A stretch of DNA of 25,290 bases from an uncultured Clostridia bacterium (GCA_945910975.1 CAMDZY010000005.1:1-25290); one strand, 5' to 3'; shown: positions 14,130 through 21,689, numbered from the stretch's first letter. Translations and numbers: made by a program. The notes: generated from the letters alone by a model not told the origin.

Positions 14130-14351
14130 GTGGATAACTATTACCCACGCCTGCGGGATTTGCGGGAGGATCGTGATTTGACGCAAACTCAGGTTGCGGA
14201 TTTCTTAGGCATGAAGCAACCCCAATATTGCCGTTATGAAAAGGGATTGAGAGATGTACCAACGGATGTGCTGATTCGTCTGGCTCGATATTATGGAACA
14301 TCTACAGACTATATTCTAGGTTTGACCAATAATTTATCACCCTATCGATAA
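14130..14351 (+). CDS. Small XRE-family repressor
   Basis: A 73-residue protein that is essentially one helix-turn-helix domain: LREDRDLTQTQVADFLGMKQ, then QYCRYEKGLRDVPTDVLIRL and the typical closing YYGTSTDYILGLTN. The start is GTG, 7 bases after GGAGG. It is divergent from two membrane-protein genes and probably represses their consensus promoter and its own through the two 16-base palindromes in between (inference). A bidirectional terminator follows at 14425-14463. Confidence 0.88.
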   Translation: MDNYYPRLRDLREDRDLTQTQVADFLGMKQPQYCRYEKGLRDVPTDVLIRLARYYGTSTDYILGLTNNLSPYR

Positions 14352-14424
14352 AGTGACGGGGTCAAACCTGTCAATGCGGTTCCGCAAATCAGAATTCGTA
14401 TTAGAAAATCAATTTGCTATATAA

Positions 14425-14463
14425 AAATCGTGTCGGCACTTTGAATATGCCGACACGATTTGT
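14425..14463. terminator. Bidirectional terminator between the XRE gene and gltA
   Basis: AAATCGTGTCGGCA (14425-14438) and TGCCGACACGATTT (14448-14461) form a perfect 14-bp stem with a 9-base loop. A TTTGTTTT run follows on the plus strand and a TTTTTATAT run on the minus strand. It serves the convergent XRE and gltA genes. Confidence 0.85.
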
Positions 14464-14479
14464 TTTATGTTGCGTAATA

Positions 14480-15862
14480 TTATTTTTTCAGATGTGCATC
14501 AATGGCAGCGGCGGCTTTTTTGCCGGCGCCCATGGCCAGGATGACGGTTGCGGCGCCGGTGACGGCGTCACCGCCGGCAAATACGGCCTCTCTGGTGGTC
14601 ATGTTTTCTTCGTTGACGATCAAACCGCCCTTTTTGTTGGTTTCCAGACCGGGGGTGGTAGAGCGGATCAGCGGGTTGGGAGAGGTGCCAAGCGACATAA
14701 TCACGGTGTCCACGTCCAGCACAAATTCGCTGCCCTCAATGGCGATCGGGCGGCGTCTGCCAGAGGCGTCCGGTTCGCCCAACTCCATGCGGATGCATTC
14801 CATGCCGATGGCACGACCGTTTTCATCGCCCAAAATCCTGGTGGGATTGCACAGCGTCTTGAAGATAATGCCCTCTTCCTTGGCGTGGTGCTGTTCCTCC
14901 AGACGGGCAGGCATTTCTGCCTCGCCGCGGCGATAGACAACATAGACATTTTCCGCGCCCAAACGCTTTGCGCAGCGGGCGGCGTCCATGGCAACGTTGC
15001 CGCCGCCGACAATGGCGACATTTTTCGACTGGATGATGGGGGTGTCGCTTTCCTCTAAGTAGGCCTTCATCAGATTGGTGCGGGTGAGGTATTCATTGGC
15101 AGAATAAACGCCCTTGAGCGATTCGCCGGGGATGTTCATAAACATCGGCAGGCCGGCACCGGAGCCGATAAACACGGCCTTAAAGCCCATTTCAAACAGC
15201 TCGTCAATCGACAGCACGCGGCCAATGACCATGTTGGTCATGACCTTGACACCCATGGCTTCGAGTTTTTTCACTTCGTTGCCGACAATTGCCTTGGGCA
15301 GACGGAATTCGGGGATACCGTAAACCAACACGCCGCCGGCGGTGTGGAGGGCTTCAAAAATGGAAACCTCGTAGCCCTTCTTTGCCAAATCGCTTGCGCA
15401 GGTCAGACCGGCAGGGCCGGAGCCGACGACCGCAACCTGAATCCCGTTGGATTCCGGCTTTTCGGGCATCGTGTTGACGTTTTCACGGTACCAGTCGGCA
15501 ACAAAGCGTTCCAGACGACCGATCGCGACCGGTTCCCCCTTGACACCGCGCACGCATTTGGCTTCGCACTGCGTTTCTTGCGGGCAGACACGGCCGGACA
15601 GGGCGGGCAGCGCGTTGGTGGAGGTGATGATTTCATAGGCGCCCATAAAATCTTCCTCGGCGACCTTTTGAATAAATTCCGGGATGCGGACATTGACAGG
15701 GCAGCCCTGCACGCACATGGGCTTTTTGCAGTTCAGGCAGCGCTTGGCTTCATTGACCGCCATTTCTGCGGTGTAGCCGGTGCATACCTCTAAAAAGTTG
15801 TGGTTTCTGACATCGGGAGCCTGTTCCGGCATCGGGGTTTTTGTCATTTGCATATTAGCCAT
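14480..15862 (-). CDS. gltA: NADPH-dependent glutamate synthase small-subunit family flavoprotein (GltA / NfnB-like)
   Basis: A 460-residue iron-sulfur flavoprotein. An N-terminal cysteine-rich domain holds C42, C45, C50, C54 and C93, C99, C103, enough for two 4Fe-4S clusters. An FAD Rossmann fold (VAVVGSGPAGLTCASDLAKK) and an NAD(P)H fold (NVAIVGGGNVAMDAARCAKR) follow, and the C-terminus has AGGDAVTGAATVILAMGAGK. It is commonly annotated as glutamate synthase, but directly behind an NfnA/SudB-type partner it more likely forms an electron-bifurcating NADH-dependent ferredoxin:NADP+ oxidoreductase or a sulfide dehydrogenase-like complex; no large glutamate synthase subunit is nearby. AAGGGGG precedes the ATG; the gap to the partner gene is 13 bp. 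Confidence 0.93.
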   Translation of the reverse strand: MANMQMTKTPMPEQAPDVRNHNFLEVCTGYTAEMAVNEAKRCLNCKKPMCVQGCPVNVRIPEFIQKVAEEDFMGAYEIITSTNALPALSGRVCPQETQCEAKCVRGVKGEPVAIGRLERFVADWYRENVNTMPEKPESNGIQVAVVGSGPAGLTCASDLAKKGYEVSIFEALHTAGGVLVYGIPEFRLPKAIVGNEVKKLEAMGVKVMTNMVIGRVLSIDELFEMGFKAVFIGSGAGLPMFMNIPGESLKGVYSANEYLTRTNLMKAYLEESDTPIIQSKNVAIVGGGNVAMDAARCAKRLGAENVYVVYRRGEAEMPARLEEQHHAKEEGIIFKTLCNPTRILGDENGRAIGMECIRMELGEPDASGRRRPIAIEGSEFVLDVDTVIMSLGTSPNPLIRSTTPGLETNKKGGLIVNEENMTTREAVFAGGDAVTGAATVILAMGAGKKAAAAIDAHLKK

Positions 15863-15875
15863 TGTATGTTCCCCC

Positions 15876-16730
15876 TTATCGAATCAGTTCTTTGCCCATT
15901 TTTTCAATGCGGCAAATGTGGGTTTTGGCGGTTTCCTGTTCACGCTCACGGTATACGCCGTTGCGGTTCATCAGCTCGGCATAGTCCACCTGATGGCCGT
16001 CAAATTCGGGGCCATCCACGCAGGCAAACTTGACCTCGCCGCCGACCGTCACGCGGCAACCGCCGCACATACCGGTGCCATCCACCATGATGGGGTTGAG
16101 TGATACCATAGTCTTTACGCCGAATGGCTCGGTGGTCTTGGAAACGAACTTCATCATCGGAATGGGGCCGATGGCCAGAACCTCGTCATACTGCACGCCG
16201 GATTCCAGCAGCTCCTGGAGTTTTACGGTGACAAAGCCATGCTCGCCGTAGGAGCCGTCGTCGGTCATCAGGTAAAGATGATCGCTGGCTGCACGGAATT
16301 CATCCTCGAGAATCACAATATCCTTGTTGCGGAAGCCGACAATGACGTCCACCTCTGCGCCTGCATCTTTAAATGCCTTGGCAGACGGATAGGCAATGGC
16401 GCAGCCGACGCCGCCGCCAATCACGCACACGCGCTTGATGCCCTCTGTATGGGTCGGCTTACCGAGCGGGCCGACAAAATCGCGGATGGAATCGCCCTCA
16501 TTCAGAGCGCCCAGCATTTCAGTAGAAAGTCCAACCTTCTGGAAAATAATGGTAACGGTGCCCTTTTCGCGGTCATAACCGGCGATGGTCAACGGAACAC
16601 GTTCGGACTTTTCATCCACACGGAAAATAATGAACTGACCGGCCAACGCTTTCTTTGCGACAAAAGGCGCTTCGATTTCCATCAGGGTCACGTTAGCGTT
16701 CAATTCTTTCTTGCGAACAATTTGAAACAT
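15876..16730 (-). CDS. Ferredoxin-NADP reductase-like alpha subunit (NfnA / SudB type)
   Basis: A 284-residue protein of the dihydroorotate dehydrogenase electron-transfer subunit type. A FAD-binding beta-barrel (RVPLTIAGYD) and an NAD-binding fold (VCVIGGGVGCAIAYP) precede a C-terminal 2Fe-2S site with C222, C225 and C237 (GTGMCGGCRV; FACVDGPEFDGHQ). An aspartate sits just upstream, as in the Asp/3-Cys cluster described for Thermotoga NfnA. With the gltA product it should form the two-subunit NfnAB complex that couples NADH, ferredoxin and NADP. The start is the ATG at 16730, 8 bases after AGGGAAG; the frame continues 16 codons further without a ribosome site. The promoter lies at 16783-16811. 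Confidence 0.92.
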   Translation of the reverse strand: MFQIVRKKELNANVTLMEIEAPFVAKKALAGQFIIFRVDEKSERVPLTIAGYDREKGTVTIIFQKVGLSTEMLGALNEGDSIRDFVGPLGKPTHTEGIKRVCVIGGGVGCAIAYPSAKAFKDAGAEVDVIVGFRNKDIVILEDEFRAASDHLYLMTDDGSYGEHGFVTVKLQELLESGVQYDEVLAIGPIPMMKFVSKTTEPFGVKTMVSLNPIMVDGTGMCGGCRVTVGGEVKFACVDGPEFDGHQVDYAELMNRNGVYREREQETAKTHICRIEKMGKELIR

Positions 16731-16753
16731 TCTTTGACTTCCCTTCGTTCCAT

Positions 16754-16769
16754 GCGGACAACTGTCCGC
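16754..16769. promoter_or_regulatory. Palindrome in the NfnA leader
   Basis: GCGGACA (16754-16760) and TGTCCGC (16763-16769) are perfect 7-base arms around AC. It lies between the -10 box and the ribosome site of the NfnA gene, where either an operator or a leader hairpin would act. It does not match the Rex consensus. Confidence 0.4.
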
Positions 16770-16782
16770 GTACTTCAAAAGT

Positions 16783-16811
16783 ATTATACATTGTTTTTAC
16801 CGGCTTGTAAA
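16783..16811 (-). promoter_or_regulatory. Promoter of the NfnA-gltA operon
   Basis: On the minus strand: TTTACA (16806-16811), 17 bp, perfect TATAAT (16783-16788). Transcription would start near 16776, giving a 46-base leader that includes the palindrome at 16754-16769. Confidence 0.75.
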
Positions 16812-16830
16812 GCGGTTCAAAAACAGATTT

Positions 16831-17736
16831 CTACAAGAATTTTGCAATTTCGATGGTCTGTGTGTGCCGAACCTGCGGCCAGGAGAAAACGGATGCCAAT
16901 TCTTTGGCGGAAATTGGCTGATTTTTGGCAAGAAGCCCGGCGGAAAATGCCAGTGTGCCGATGATTTGCTCCGGCGTATAGCGCCTTTGCAATGCGCCCA
17001 TGTCCAAATCTCCATCGCGCTTGGACAGCCGCCTGCCATCGGGCGCAACCAGCAGCGGGACATGGTAAAATTTTGGCGGGGCGAATCCGAACAGCTTGTA
17101 CAGGTACAGCTGTCGCGGCGTGGAGGAAAGCAAATCATTCCCGCGCACGACCTCCGTCACGCCCATCAGCGCGTCATCCGTGACAACGGCCAGCTGATAG
17201 GCATATACACCGTCGGAACGGCGAATGATAAAATCGCCGCATTCGCGGGCAAGATTTTGCGAGAAATCGCCCTGTAAACCATCAAAAAATGCAATATCTT
17301 CCTCCGGCACCTTTAAGCGCCACGCAGGCTTGCGCGTTTGCTGCGCAACTTGTTCGGGTGTCAGGGAGCGGCAATGCCCGGAGTACAGCACTGTGCCGTC
17401 ACCGGCATGGGGCGCGGAGGCGGCGTGCAGCTCATTGCGCGTGCAAAAGCAGGGATACACCAGCCCCATTTGCTGCAAACGGTCAAATTGGCGGACGTAG
17501 ACGGCGCTGCGTTCGCTCTGCCACTGTGTTTCCAAATCCCAATCCAATCCAAGCCAACGCAGGTCGGCCTTGAGCGTTTGGGCATATTCCGGGCGGCAGC
17601 GCTGCGGATCCAAATCTTCAATTCGCAAAAACATCGTTCCGTTTTGCGCGCGCACGGAAAGCCACGCCAGCAGCGCGGAAAATACGTTGCCCAAATGCAT
17701 TCGCCCGGAGGGACTGGGCGCAAATCTTCCCACCAT
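16831..17736 (-). CDS. gluQRS: Glutamyl-Q tRNA(Asp) synthetase
   Basis: A 301-residue truncated glutamyl-tRNA synthetase paralogue lacking the anticodon-binding domain. The class I motifs are RFAPSPSGRMHLGN (HLGN at 14-17) and RLSKRDGD. A zinc site of the GluQRS pattern is present: C96, C98, Y118, C122 (PCFCTRNEL ... LYSGHC). The enzyme attaches glutamate to queuosine at position 34 of tRNA-Asp. Start choice: the ATG at 17736 follows GGGAGG by 7 bases, and an upstream ATG (17757-17759) overlaps the -10 box, so it cannot be used. Its promoter is interleaved with that of the divergent SDR gene. The gene is absent from Bacillus subtilis, so queuosine salvage or synthesis genes should exist elsewhere in this genome. 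Confidence 0.93.
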   Translation of the reverse strand: MVGRFAPSPSGRMHLGNVFSALLAWLSVRAQNGTMFLRIEDLDPQRCRPEYAQTLKADLRWLGLDWDLETQWQSERSAVYVRQFDRLQQMGLVYPCFCTRNELHAASAPHAGDGTVLYSGHCRSLTPEQVAQQTRKPAWRLKVPEEDIAFFDGLQGDFSQNLARECGDFIIRRSDGVYAYQLAVVTDDALMGVTEVVRGNDLLSSTPRQLYLYKLFGFAPPKFYHVPLLVAPDGRRLSKRDGDLDMGALQRRYTPEQIIGTLAFSAGLLAKNQPISAKELASVFSWPQVRHTQTIEIAKFL

Positions 17737-17755
17737 TCTACCGCCTCCCGCGCCC

Positions 17756-17784
17756 ATTATATCACCGCTTGCCATTGCTGTCAA
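17756..17784 (-). promoter_or_regulatory. Consensus promoter of gluQRS
   Basis: On the minus strand TTGACA (17779-17784), 17 bp, TATAAT (17756-17761), with TGA just before the -10. A full consensus. The predicted start near 17749 falls at the edge of the ribosome site (17744-17749), so the leader is very short. Confidence 0.85.
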
Positions 17785-17797
17785 ATTGTGATATGAT
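17769..17797 (+). promoter_or_regulatory. Promoter of the SDR gene, overlapping the gluQRS promoter
   Basis: TTGCCA (17769-17774), 17 bp, TATGAT (17792-17797) preceded by TGA (extended -10). Sixteen bases are shared with the opposite-strand gluQRS promoter, so polymerase can occupy only one of the two at a time. Confidence 0.75.
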
Positions 17798-17824
17798 GGA
17801 AAAAACAACAGGGAGAGAACGCCG

Positions 17825-18619
17825 ATGAAACAGAAAATTGCACTGATCACAGGAGGCACCTCCGGAATCGGATTGGCAACGGCGCAGGCCTTGCGGCAAA
17901 AGGGCTACCGTGTGTATGAATGCAGCCGCCGCGCAGACGGCTCGGATGCCGCGATCCATCTGCAAGCGGATGTAACAAAGCAGGAACAGGTCGACCACGC
18001 AGTCGCGCAGATCCTTGCACAGGAGGGGCAGATCGATGTGGTCATTAACAACGCAGGCTTTGGCATTTCCGGCGCAATGGAGTTTACGCCGGTATCCGAA
18101 GCGGAGCGGCAGTTTGATGTCATGCTGTTTGGCATGATGCGCGTAAATCACGCGGTGCTGCCTGCGATGCGGCAAGCGGGGCACGGACGCATTGTCAATA
18201 TTAGCTCCGTTGCTGCCGTTGCGCCGATTCCGTTCCAAGCCTGCTATTCGGCGGCAAAGGCTGCCATCAACGCCTACACAATGGCGCTTGCCAACGAGGT
18301 GCGGCCGTTTGGGATTCAGGTTTGCTGCGTCCAGCCCGGCGATATTGCGACCGGCTTCACGGCTGCGCGGGAAAAGAACCAACTGGGGGACGAGGTGTAC
18401 CACGGCAGGATTAGCCGCTCGGTCGCAAAGATGGAGCATGACGAGCAGACCGGTATGTCCGCGCAGACCGCAGGGCAGTATATTGCCCATGTCGCGACCC
18501 GCAAGCGCGTCAAGCCGATCTCAACCATCGGATTTTCCTACCGCTGCGCCTGCTTGCTGATTCGGCTGCTCCCGGCATCTGCCAGCAATTGGCTGGTTGG
18601 ACGGCTCTATGGCAGGTGA
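17825..18619 (+). CDS. Short-chain dehydrogenase/reductase (SDR)
   Basis: A 264-residue classical SDR. TGGTSGIG (residues 9-16) binds the cofactor, NNAGFG is the structural NAG motif, ISSVAAVAP supplies the catalytic Ser, and YSAAK supplies the catalytic Tyr and Lys. The C-terminal 40 residues are more hydrophobic (CACLLIRLLPASASNWLVG), suggesting membrane or lipid contact, as in SDRs that act on long-chain or sterol-like substrates. The substrate is not predictable. GGGAGAG lies 8 bases before the ATG. The gene stands alone between the shared promoter and the convergent transporter gene. Confidence 0.9.
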   Translation: MKQKIALITGGTSGIGLATAQALRQKGYRVYECSRRADGSDAAIHLQADVTKQEQVDHAVAQILAQEGQIDVVINNAGFGISGAMEFTPVSEAERQFDVMLFGMMRVNHAVLPAMRQAGHGRIVNISSVAAVAPIPFQACYSAAKAAINAYTMALANEVRPFGIQVCCVQPGDIATGFTAAREKNQLGDEVYHGRISRSVAKMEHDEQTGMSAQTAGQYIAHVATRKRVKPISTIGFSYRCACLLIRLLPASASNWLVGRLYGR

Positions 18620-18655
18620 GTTCTGAATGCAGTATCCACGCCGCGAAAGATACGC

Positions 18656-18698
18656 AAAAAACGCACGCGCCAGATGCCACAGGCATTTGACGCGTGCG
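18656..18698 (-). terminator. Terminator of the sodium-dependent transporter gene
   Basis: Read on the minus strand, CGCACGCG ... CGCGTGCG arms and an inner ATGCC/GGCAT stem give about 17 bp with one mismatch and a TGT loop. TTTTTT follows (A run at 18656-18661 on the plus strand). It lies just beyond the transporter stop at 18709. Confidence 0.85.
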
Positions 18699-18708
18699 AT
18701 GATACGCC

Positions 18709-20094
18709 TTATTTAAAGAAGCGGTTCCAATAGCCGAGGACGAAAATGATCAGAATGATAACGGGCAGAATGCGCGCAATATAGAAGCGGACGCGGTTGG
18801 GGAATTTGATGCCGTCACCGGTGTTTGCTTCATTGCGGAAATTCTTCCAGCCCCAGCCGCGCTTGGATACGCAGAATGCCAGATATACCAGAGAACCGAG
18901 CGGCAGCAGATTGTCACTGATCAGGAAGTCCTCAAAGTCCATGATGCTCAAGCCCAGAATGTGGAAGTTAGACCAGTAATTGAACCCAAGGATGCACGGC
19001 ATCGACAGAAGAAGGATCAAAACAAAATTGACCAGAACGGCCTTTGTACGGCTCCAATACCACTTGTCCATGGCGAAAGCGATAATGTTTTCAAACACTG
19101 CAATGACCGTGGACAAAGCCGCAAAGGTCATGAACACAAAGAACAGCGCACCCCAGACGCGACCGCCGCCGGGCATGGCGTTGAACACATTGGGCAGTGT
19201 CACAAAGATCAGGGAGGGACCCTGACCTGCGTCTACGTTGAACGCAAAGCAGGCGGGGAAAATAATCAGGCCGGCCATCAGCGCAACCAGCGTATCGAGC
19301 AGACCAATTCGGAGCGCTTCGCCTGTCAACCGGTGTTCCTTGCCGATGTAGCTGCCGAAAATCGCCAGCGCACCGATGCCGATAGACAGGGTAAAGAAGG
19401 CTTGCCCCATTGCGGCGTAAATTGCCTCGCCCAAAATTACATTGCCCTCTGCATCGTACATCAGGTTGTGGAAATTCGGCTTGAGATAAAACTCCAGACC
19501 TGCCGATGCGCCGTCCAGCGTGACGGCACGAACCACCAGAACGACCAGCATCGCCAGCAGGCACAGCATCATAATTTTGTTGATTCGTTCCACGCCGTTT
19601 TTCAGACCACGCACGCAAACCAGCATACCGATAGCCACGATCAGGAACATAAACAGTGCCATCAGCCACGGCTGTCCCATCAGGTTGTCAAACTGTGCGC
19701 CGACACCTGCGGCATCCAGCCCGACGAAGTCGCCTTTTGCTGTTTTAAAGCAGTAAAGAAGCAGCCAGCCGGCAATGGCGGTGTAGAACATCATCAGCAG
19801 GTAGTTGCCGGCGATGCCGAACCAGCTGTAGATGTGCCATTTGGTGCCTTTTGGCTCCAAAGCGTTGAAGGATTGCGCAATACTCTTTTTACTGGCACGG
19901 CCGACGGAAAATTCCATCACCATAATCGGCAATCCCATAATGACCAAAAACAGCAGGTACACCAGCACAAATGCCGCCCCGCCGTATTTGCCCACGATGT
20001 AGGGGAACCGCCAGACGTTTCCCAGCCCAATGGCGCAGCCTGCGGAAATCAGCAGGAAGCCCAAACGGGTGGAAAATTTCTCTCTTTCTTTCAT
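18709..20094 (-). CDS. Sodium-dependent transporter, neurotransmitter:sodium symporter family
   Basis: A 461-residue protein with about 11 membrane helices, the size of bacterial NSS/SNF members such as MhsT and Tyt1. The family signature is clear: STRLGFLLISAGCAIGLGNV then WRFPYIVGKYGG (unwound helix 1 with sodium and substrate sites). GQAFFTLSIGIGALAIFGSY and FAALSTVIAVFENIIA are the matching helix 6 and 8 segments. These proteins take up amino acids with Na+; the substrate is unknown. AGGAGAAAAGG precedes the ATG. A CCTGCC/GGCAGG hairpin (20110-20125) sits in the leader just before the ribosome site, and the promoter lies at 20145-20173. Confidence 0.93.
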   Translation of the reverse strand: MKEREKFSTRLGFLLISAGCAIGLGNVWRFPYIVGKYGGAAFVLVYLLFLVIMGLPIMVMEFSVGRASKKSIAQSFNALEPKGTKWHIYSWFGIAGNYLLMMFYTAIAGWLLLYCFKTAKGDFVGLDAAGVGAQFDNLMGQPWLMALFMFLIVAIGMLVCVRGLKNGVERINKIMMLCLLAMLVVLVVRAVTLDGASAGLEFYLKPNFHNLMYDAEGNVILGEAIYAAMGQAFFTLSIGIGALAIFGSYIGKEHRLTGEALRIGLLDTLVALMAGLIIFPACFAFNVDAGQGPSLIFVTLPNVFNAMPGGGRVWGALFFVFMTFAALSTVIAVFENIIAFAMDKWYWSRTKAVLVNFVLILLLSMPCILGFNYWSNFHILGLSIMDFEDFLISDNLLPLGSLVYLAFCVSKRGWGWKNFRNEANTGDGIKFPNRVRFYIARILPVIILIIFVLGYWNRFFK

Positions 20095-20144
20095 CCTTTT
20101 CTCCTCTCACCTGCCGAATGGCAGGATTTAATTTCGTACTTTAT

Positions 20145-20173
20145 AGTATAACAGAGATTTCGCCGCAGGTCAA
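20145..20173 (-). promoter_or_regulatory. Promoter of the sodium-dependent transporter gene
   Basis: On the minus strand TTGACC (20168-20173), 17 bp, TATACT (20145-20150) preceded by TGT (extended -10). The leader carries a 6-bp hairpin (20110-20125) with loop ATTC that abuts the ribosome site and could affect translation. Confidence 0.75.
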
Positions 20174-20228
20174 TTTAAATATGGAATCTTTCACAGAAAA
20201 GCGCAAAACGGTTTGTTACAGGGCATAA

Positions 20229-20279
20229 ATGACCGGCTGTTTCGGACGCATGGCGTCCTGCGACAGCCGGAACGGTCAT
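20229..20279 (-). terminator. Long hairpin overlapping the DUF5662 stop codon
   Basis: CCGGCTGT (20233-20240) pairs with ACAGCCGG (20263-20270) and GGACGC (20244-20249) with GCGTCC (20253-20258). Outer ATGACC/GGTCAT arms (20229-20234 and 20274-20279) cover the stop codon. On the minus strand the structure ends transcription of the sigK unit if it is a terminator, but the following T run is short. Confidence 0.5.
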
Positions 20280-20824
20280 TCATCAAGAAAATGCGCACGG
20301 TTTTGGCGCAGATTTTCACGGATAAAGCGGAAGGTTTCCTTTTCGCCCCGGTCGCGGAGCATGGTTAGAAGCAGCAGCAGCTTGCGGCGCGTTTCGGGGT
20401 GGAGCAGGGTGGTTTCGTGGGCGTGCGCAAAGTATTCCAGCGCCGCGCCGTCGTGATAGGCCTTGCCCAGATAGGTTTTGCTGGCGGCAATGCGATCCAT
20501 CACCATCTCTACAAGGTAGACCGTGGGCATGGCGACGGCCTGATAGGTGTGGGTTTGCAGATTTAAATCTGTCCAGTATTCATAGTGATGCCGGTTTCGT
20601 CCCTTGTGATGCATCCACGCTTTGGAATAGCCGTTCGACTCGCGCTCGGCGGCATTGGGGCTGCGGGTACCCTGGTAGAATTTGGCGCCTGCCCAAAATT
20701 CCGTGGGACTGTATTTTGACAAATCGTGCGTCAGCCCGCGCCAGTAAAGCCCGACTTGAAAGCAGTGCTTGCACACGATCAGGCGGTGTTTTGTGATGGT
20801 TTTAAAATGTTTCCAGGGATGCAT
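20276..20824 (-). CDS. DUF5662 family protein
   Basis: A 182-residue soluble protein rich in histidine and aromatics. It matches the DUF5662 pattern as I know it: WKHFKTITKHRLIVCKHCF, GLYWRGLTHDLSKYSPTEFW, and MHHKGRNRHHYEYW, with HDLSK resembling an HD-type metal site. Conserved His/Asp residues suggest metal binding, but no activity is established. It lies 29 bp behind sigK on the same strand, and AAAGGAAA precedes the ATG, so it may be expressed late in the mother cell. The link to sporulation is inference only. Confidence 0.85.
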   Translation of the reverse strand: MHPWKHFKTITKHRLIVCKHCFQVGLYWRGLTHDLSKYSPTEFWAGAKFYQGTRSPNAAERESNGYSKAWMHHKGRNRHHYEYWTDLNLQTHTYQAVAMPTVYLVEMVMDRIAASKTYLGKAYHDGAALEYFAHAHETTLLHPETRRKLLLLLTMLRDRGEKETFRFIRENLRQNRAHFLDE

Positions 20825-20853
20825 GACAAGGTTTCCTTTCTCTTTGGAATGGG

Positions 20854-21537
20854 TCAGCCGTTCTGCAATGCCAGTTGTAATTTTTTCAGCGCTTTTTTCT
20901 CAATGCGGCTGACATAGCTGCGGCTGATGTTGCAAATGTCGGCGACCTCACGTTGGGTACACGGCTGCCGACCGTTCAGACCATAGCGAAGAATGATGAT
21001 TTTGCGCTCCCGCGCGCTCAGGCAGGTTTGCAGCAATTGCCGCAGCTGCCCGTGCGTTTCCTGGTCGGAGAACTGCTCAAACAGATCCTCGTCGGAGCAC
21101 AGCACATCCATCAGCGACAGCGCATTGCCGTCCTTCCCGGTTTCGATGCAGTCCGACAAGGACACATCCGACGCACTTTTCCGCTGACTGCGGAAGTGCA
21201 TCAAAATTTCGTTTTCCACACACCGCGCAGCATAAGTCGCCAGCCGCGCGCCCTTGGAAGAATCGAAGGTAGAGATCCCCTTGATCAGCCCAATGGTGCC
21301 AATGGAAATCAAATCCTCTTGGTCTGCGGATATAGTATAGTACTTTTTCATGATGTGCGCAACCAGTCTGAGGTTTCTTTCGATTAAAATATTTCTCGCT
21401 TCCAAATCGCCTGCGGCGCTCAGAGCCAGATAGTGCTGTTCCTCCTCGGCGCTCAATGGTTTTGGGAAGGAGCCGCCGGACAGGCGCAGGGAATACAGGA
21501 TGCTGCCCAGCATCAGCCAGACCGTTGCCGTCAGCAC
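20854..21537 (-). CDS. sigK: RNA polymerase sporulation sigma factor SigK (pro-sigma-K)
   Basis: A 227-residue sigma-70 family protein very like Bacillus SigK. A hydrophobic pro-sequence (VLTATVWLMLGSILYSLRL) precedes FPKPLSAEEEQHYL. Region 2 (NLRLVAHIMKKYYTISADQE, DLISIGTIGLIKGISTF, LATYAARCVENEILMH) and region 4 with the helix-turn-helix (TQREVADICNISRSYVSRIE) follow. SigK drives late mother-cell genes (coat, cortex) after SpoIVFB-type cleavage of the pro-sequence. Start choice: GTG at 21537, 8 bases after GGAGG (GGAGGTGATAACC); the frame is open 26 codons further up without a site. The gene is continuous, with no skin-type insertion. It marks the organism as a likely spore former. Confidence 0.93.
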   Translation of the reverse strand: MLTATVWLMLGSILYSLRLSGGSFPKPLSAEEEQHYLALSAAGDLEARNILIERNLRLVAHIMKKYYTISADQEDLISIGTIGLIKGISTFDSSKGARLATYAARCVENEILMHFRSQRKSASDVSLSDCIETGKDGNALSLMDVLCSDEDLFEQFSDQETHGQLRQLLQTCLSARERKIIILRYGLNGRQPCTQREVADICNISRSYVSRIEKKALKKLQLALQNG

Positions 21538-21660
21538 GGTTATCACCTCCAAAAGCAATATATTCTGTGCGGCTCGTCCAAAATTCCGCCTGTTTTGCGG
21601 CGGTTTTTGCGGCAATTGCGCAAAAAATCACATTTTTTCGACTTGAGCAGCATAAAATGT

Positions 21661-21689
21661 TTGATTTTGGGGCAGGTATGTGATATGAT
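21661..21689 (+). promoter_or_regulatory. Promoter of the phosphodiester glycosidase gene
   Basis: TTGATT (21661-21666), 17 bp, TATGAT (21684-21689) preceded by TGA (extended -10). Transcription would start near 21696, 27 bases before the proposed ATT start. Confidence 0.65.

Noticed and set aside
14480..16730. Reading the pair as a true glutamate synthase
   Set aside because: Not fully excluded, but no large amidotransferase/synthase subunit is present and the partner is NfnA/SudB-like, so an NfnAB-type complex fits better.
17737..17859. Extended N-terminus for gluQRS
   Set aside because: The extra codons cover the consensus promoter; the upstream ATG overlaps the -10 box, while the ATG at 17736 has a proper ribosome site.
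18961..20151. 396-codon plus-strand frame opposite the sodium-dependent transporter gene
   Set aside because: The product is a Gln/His-rich mixture typical of antisense reading of a membrane protein; it runs through the transporter promoter and has no start signals.
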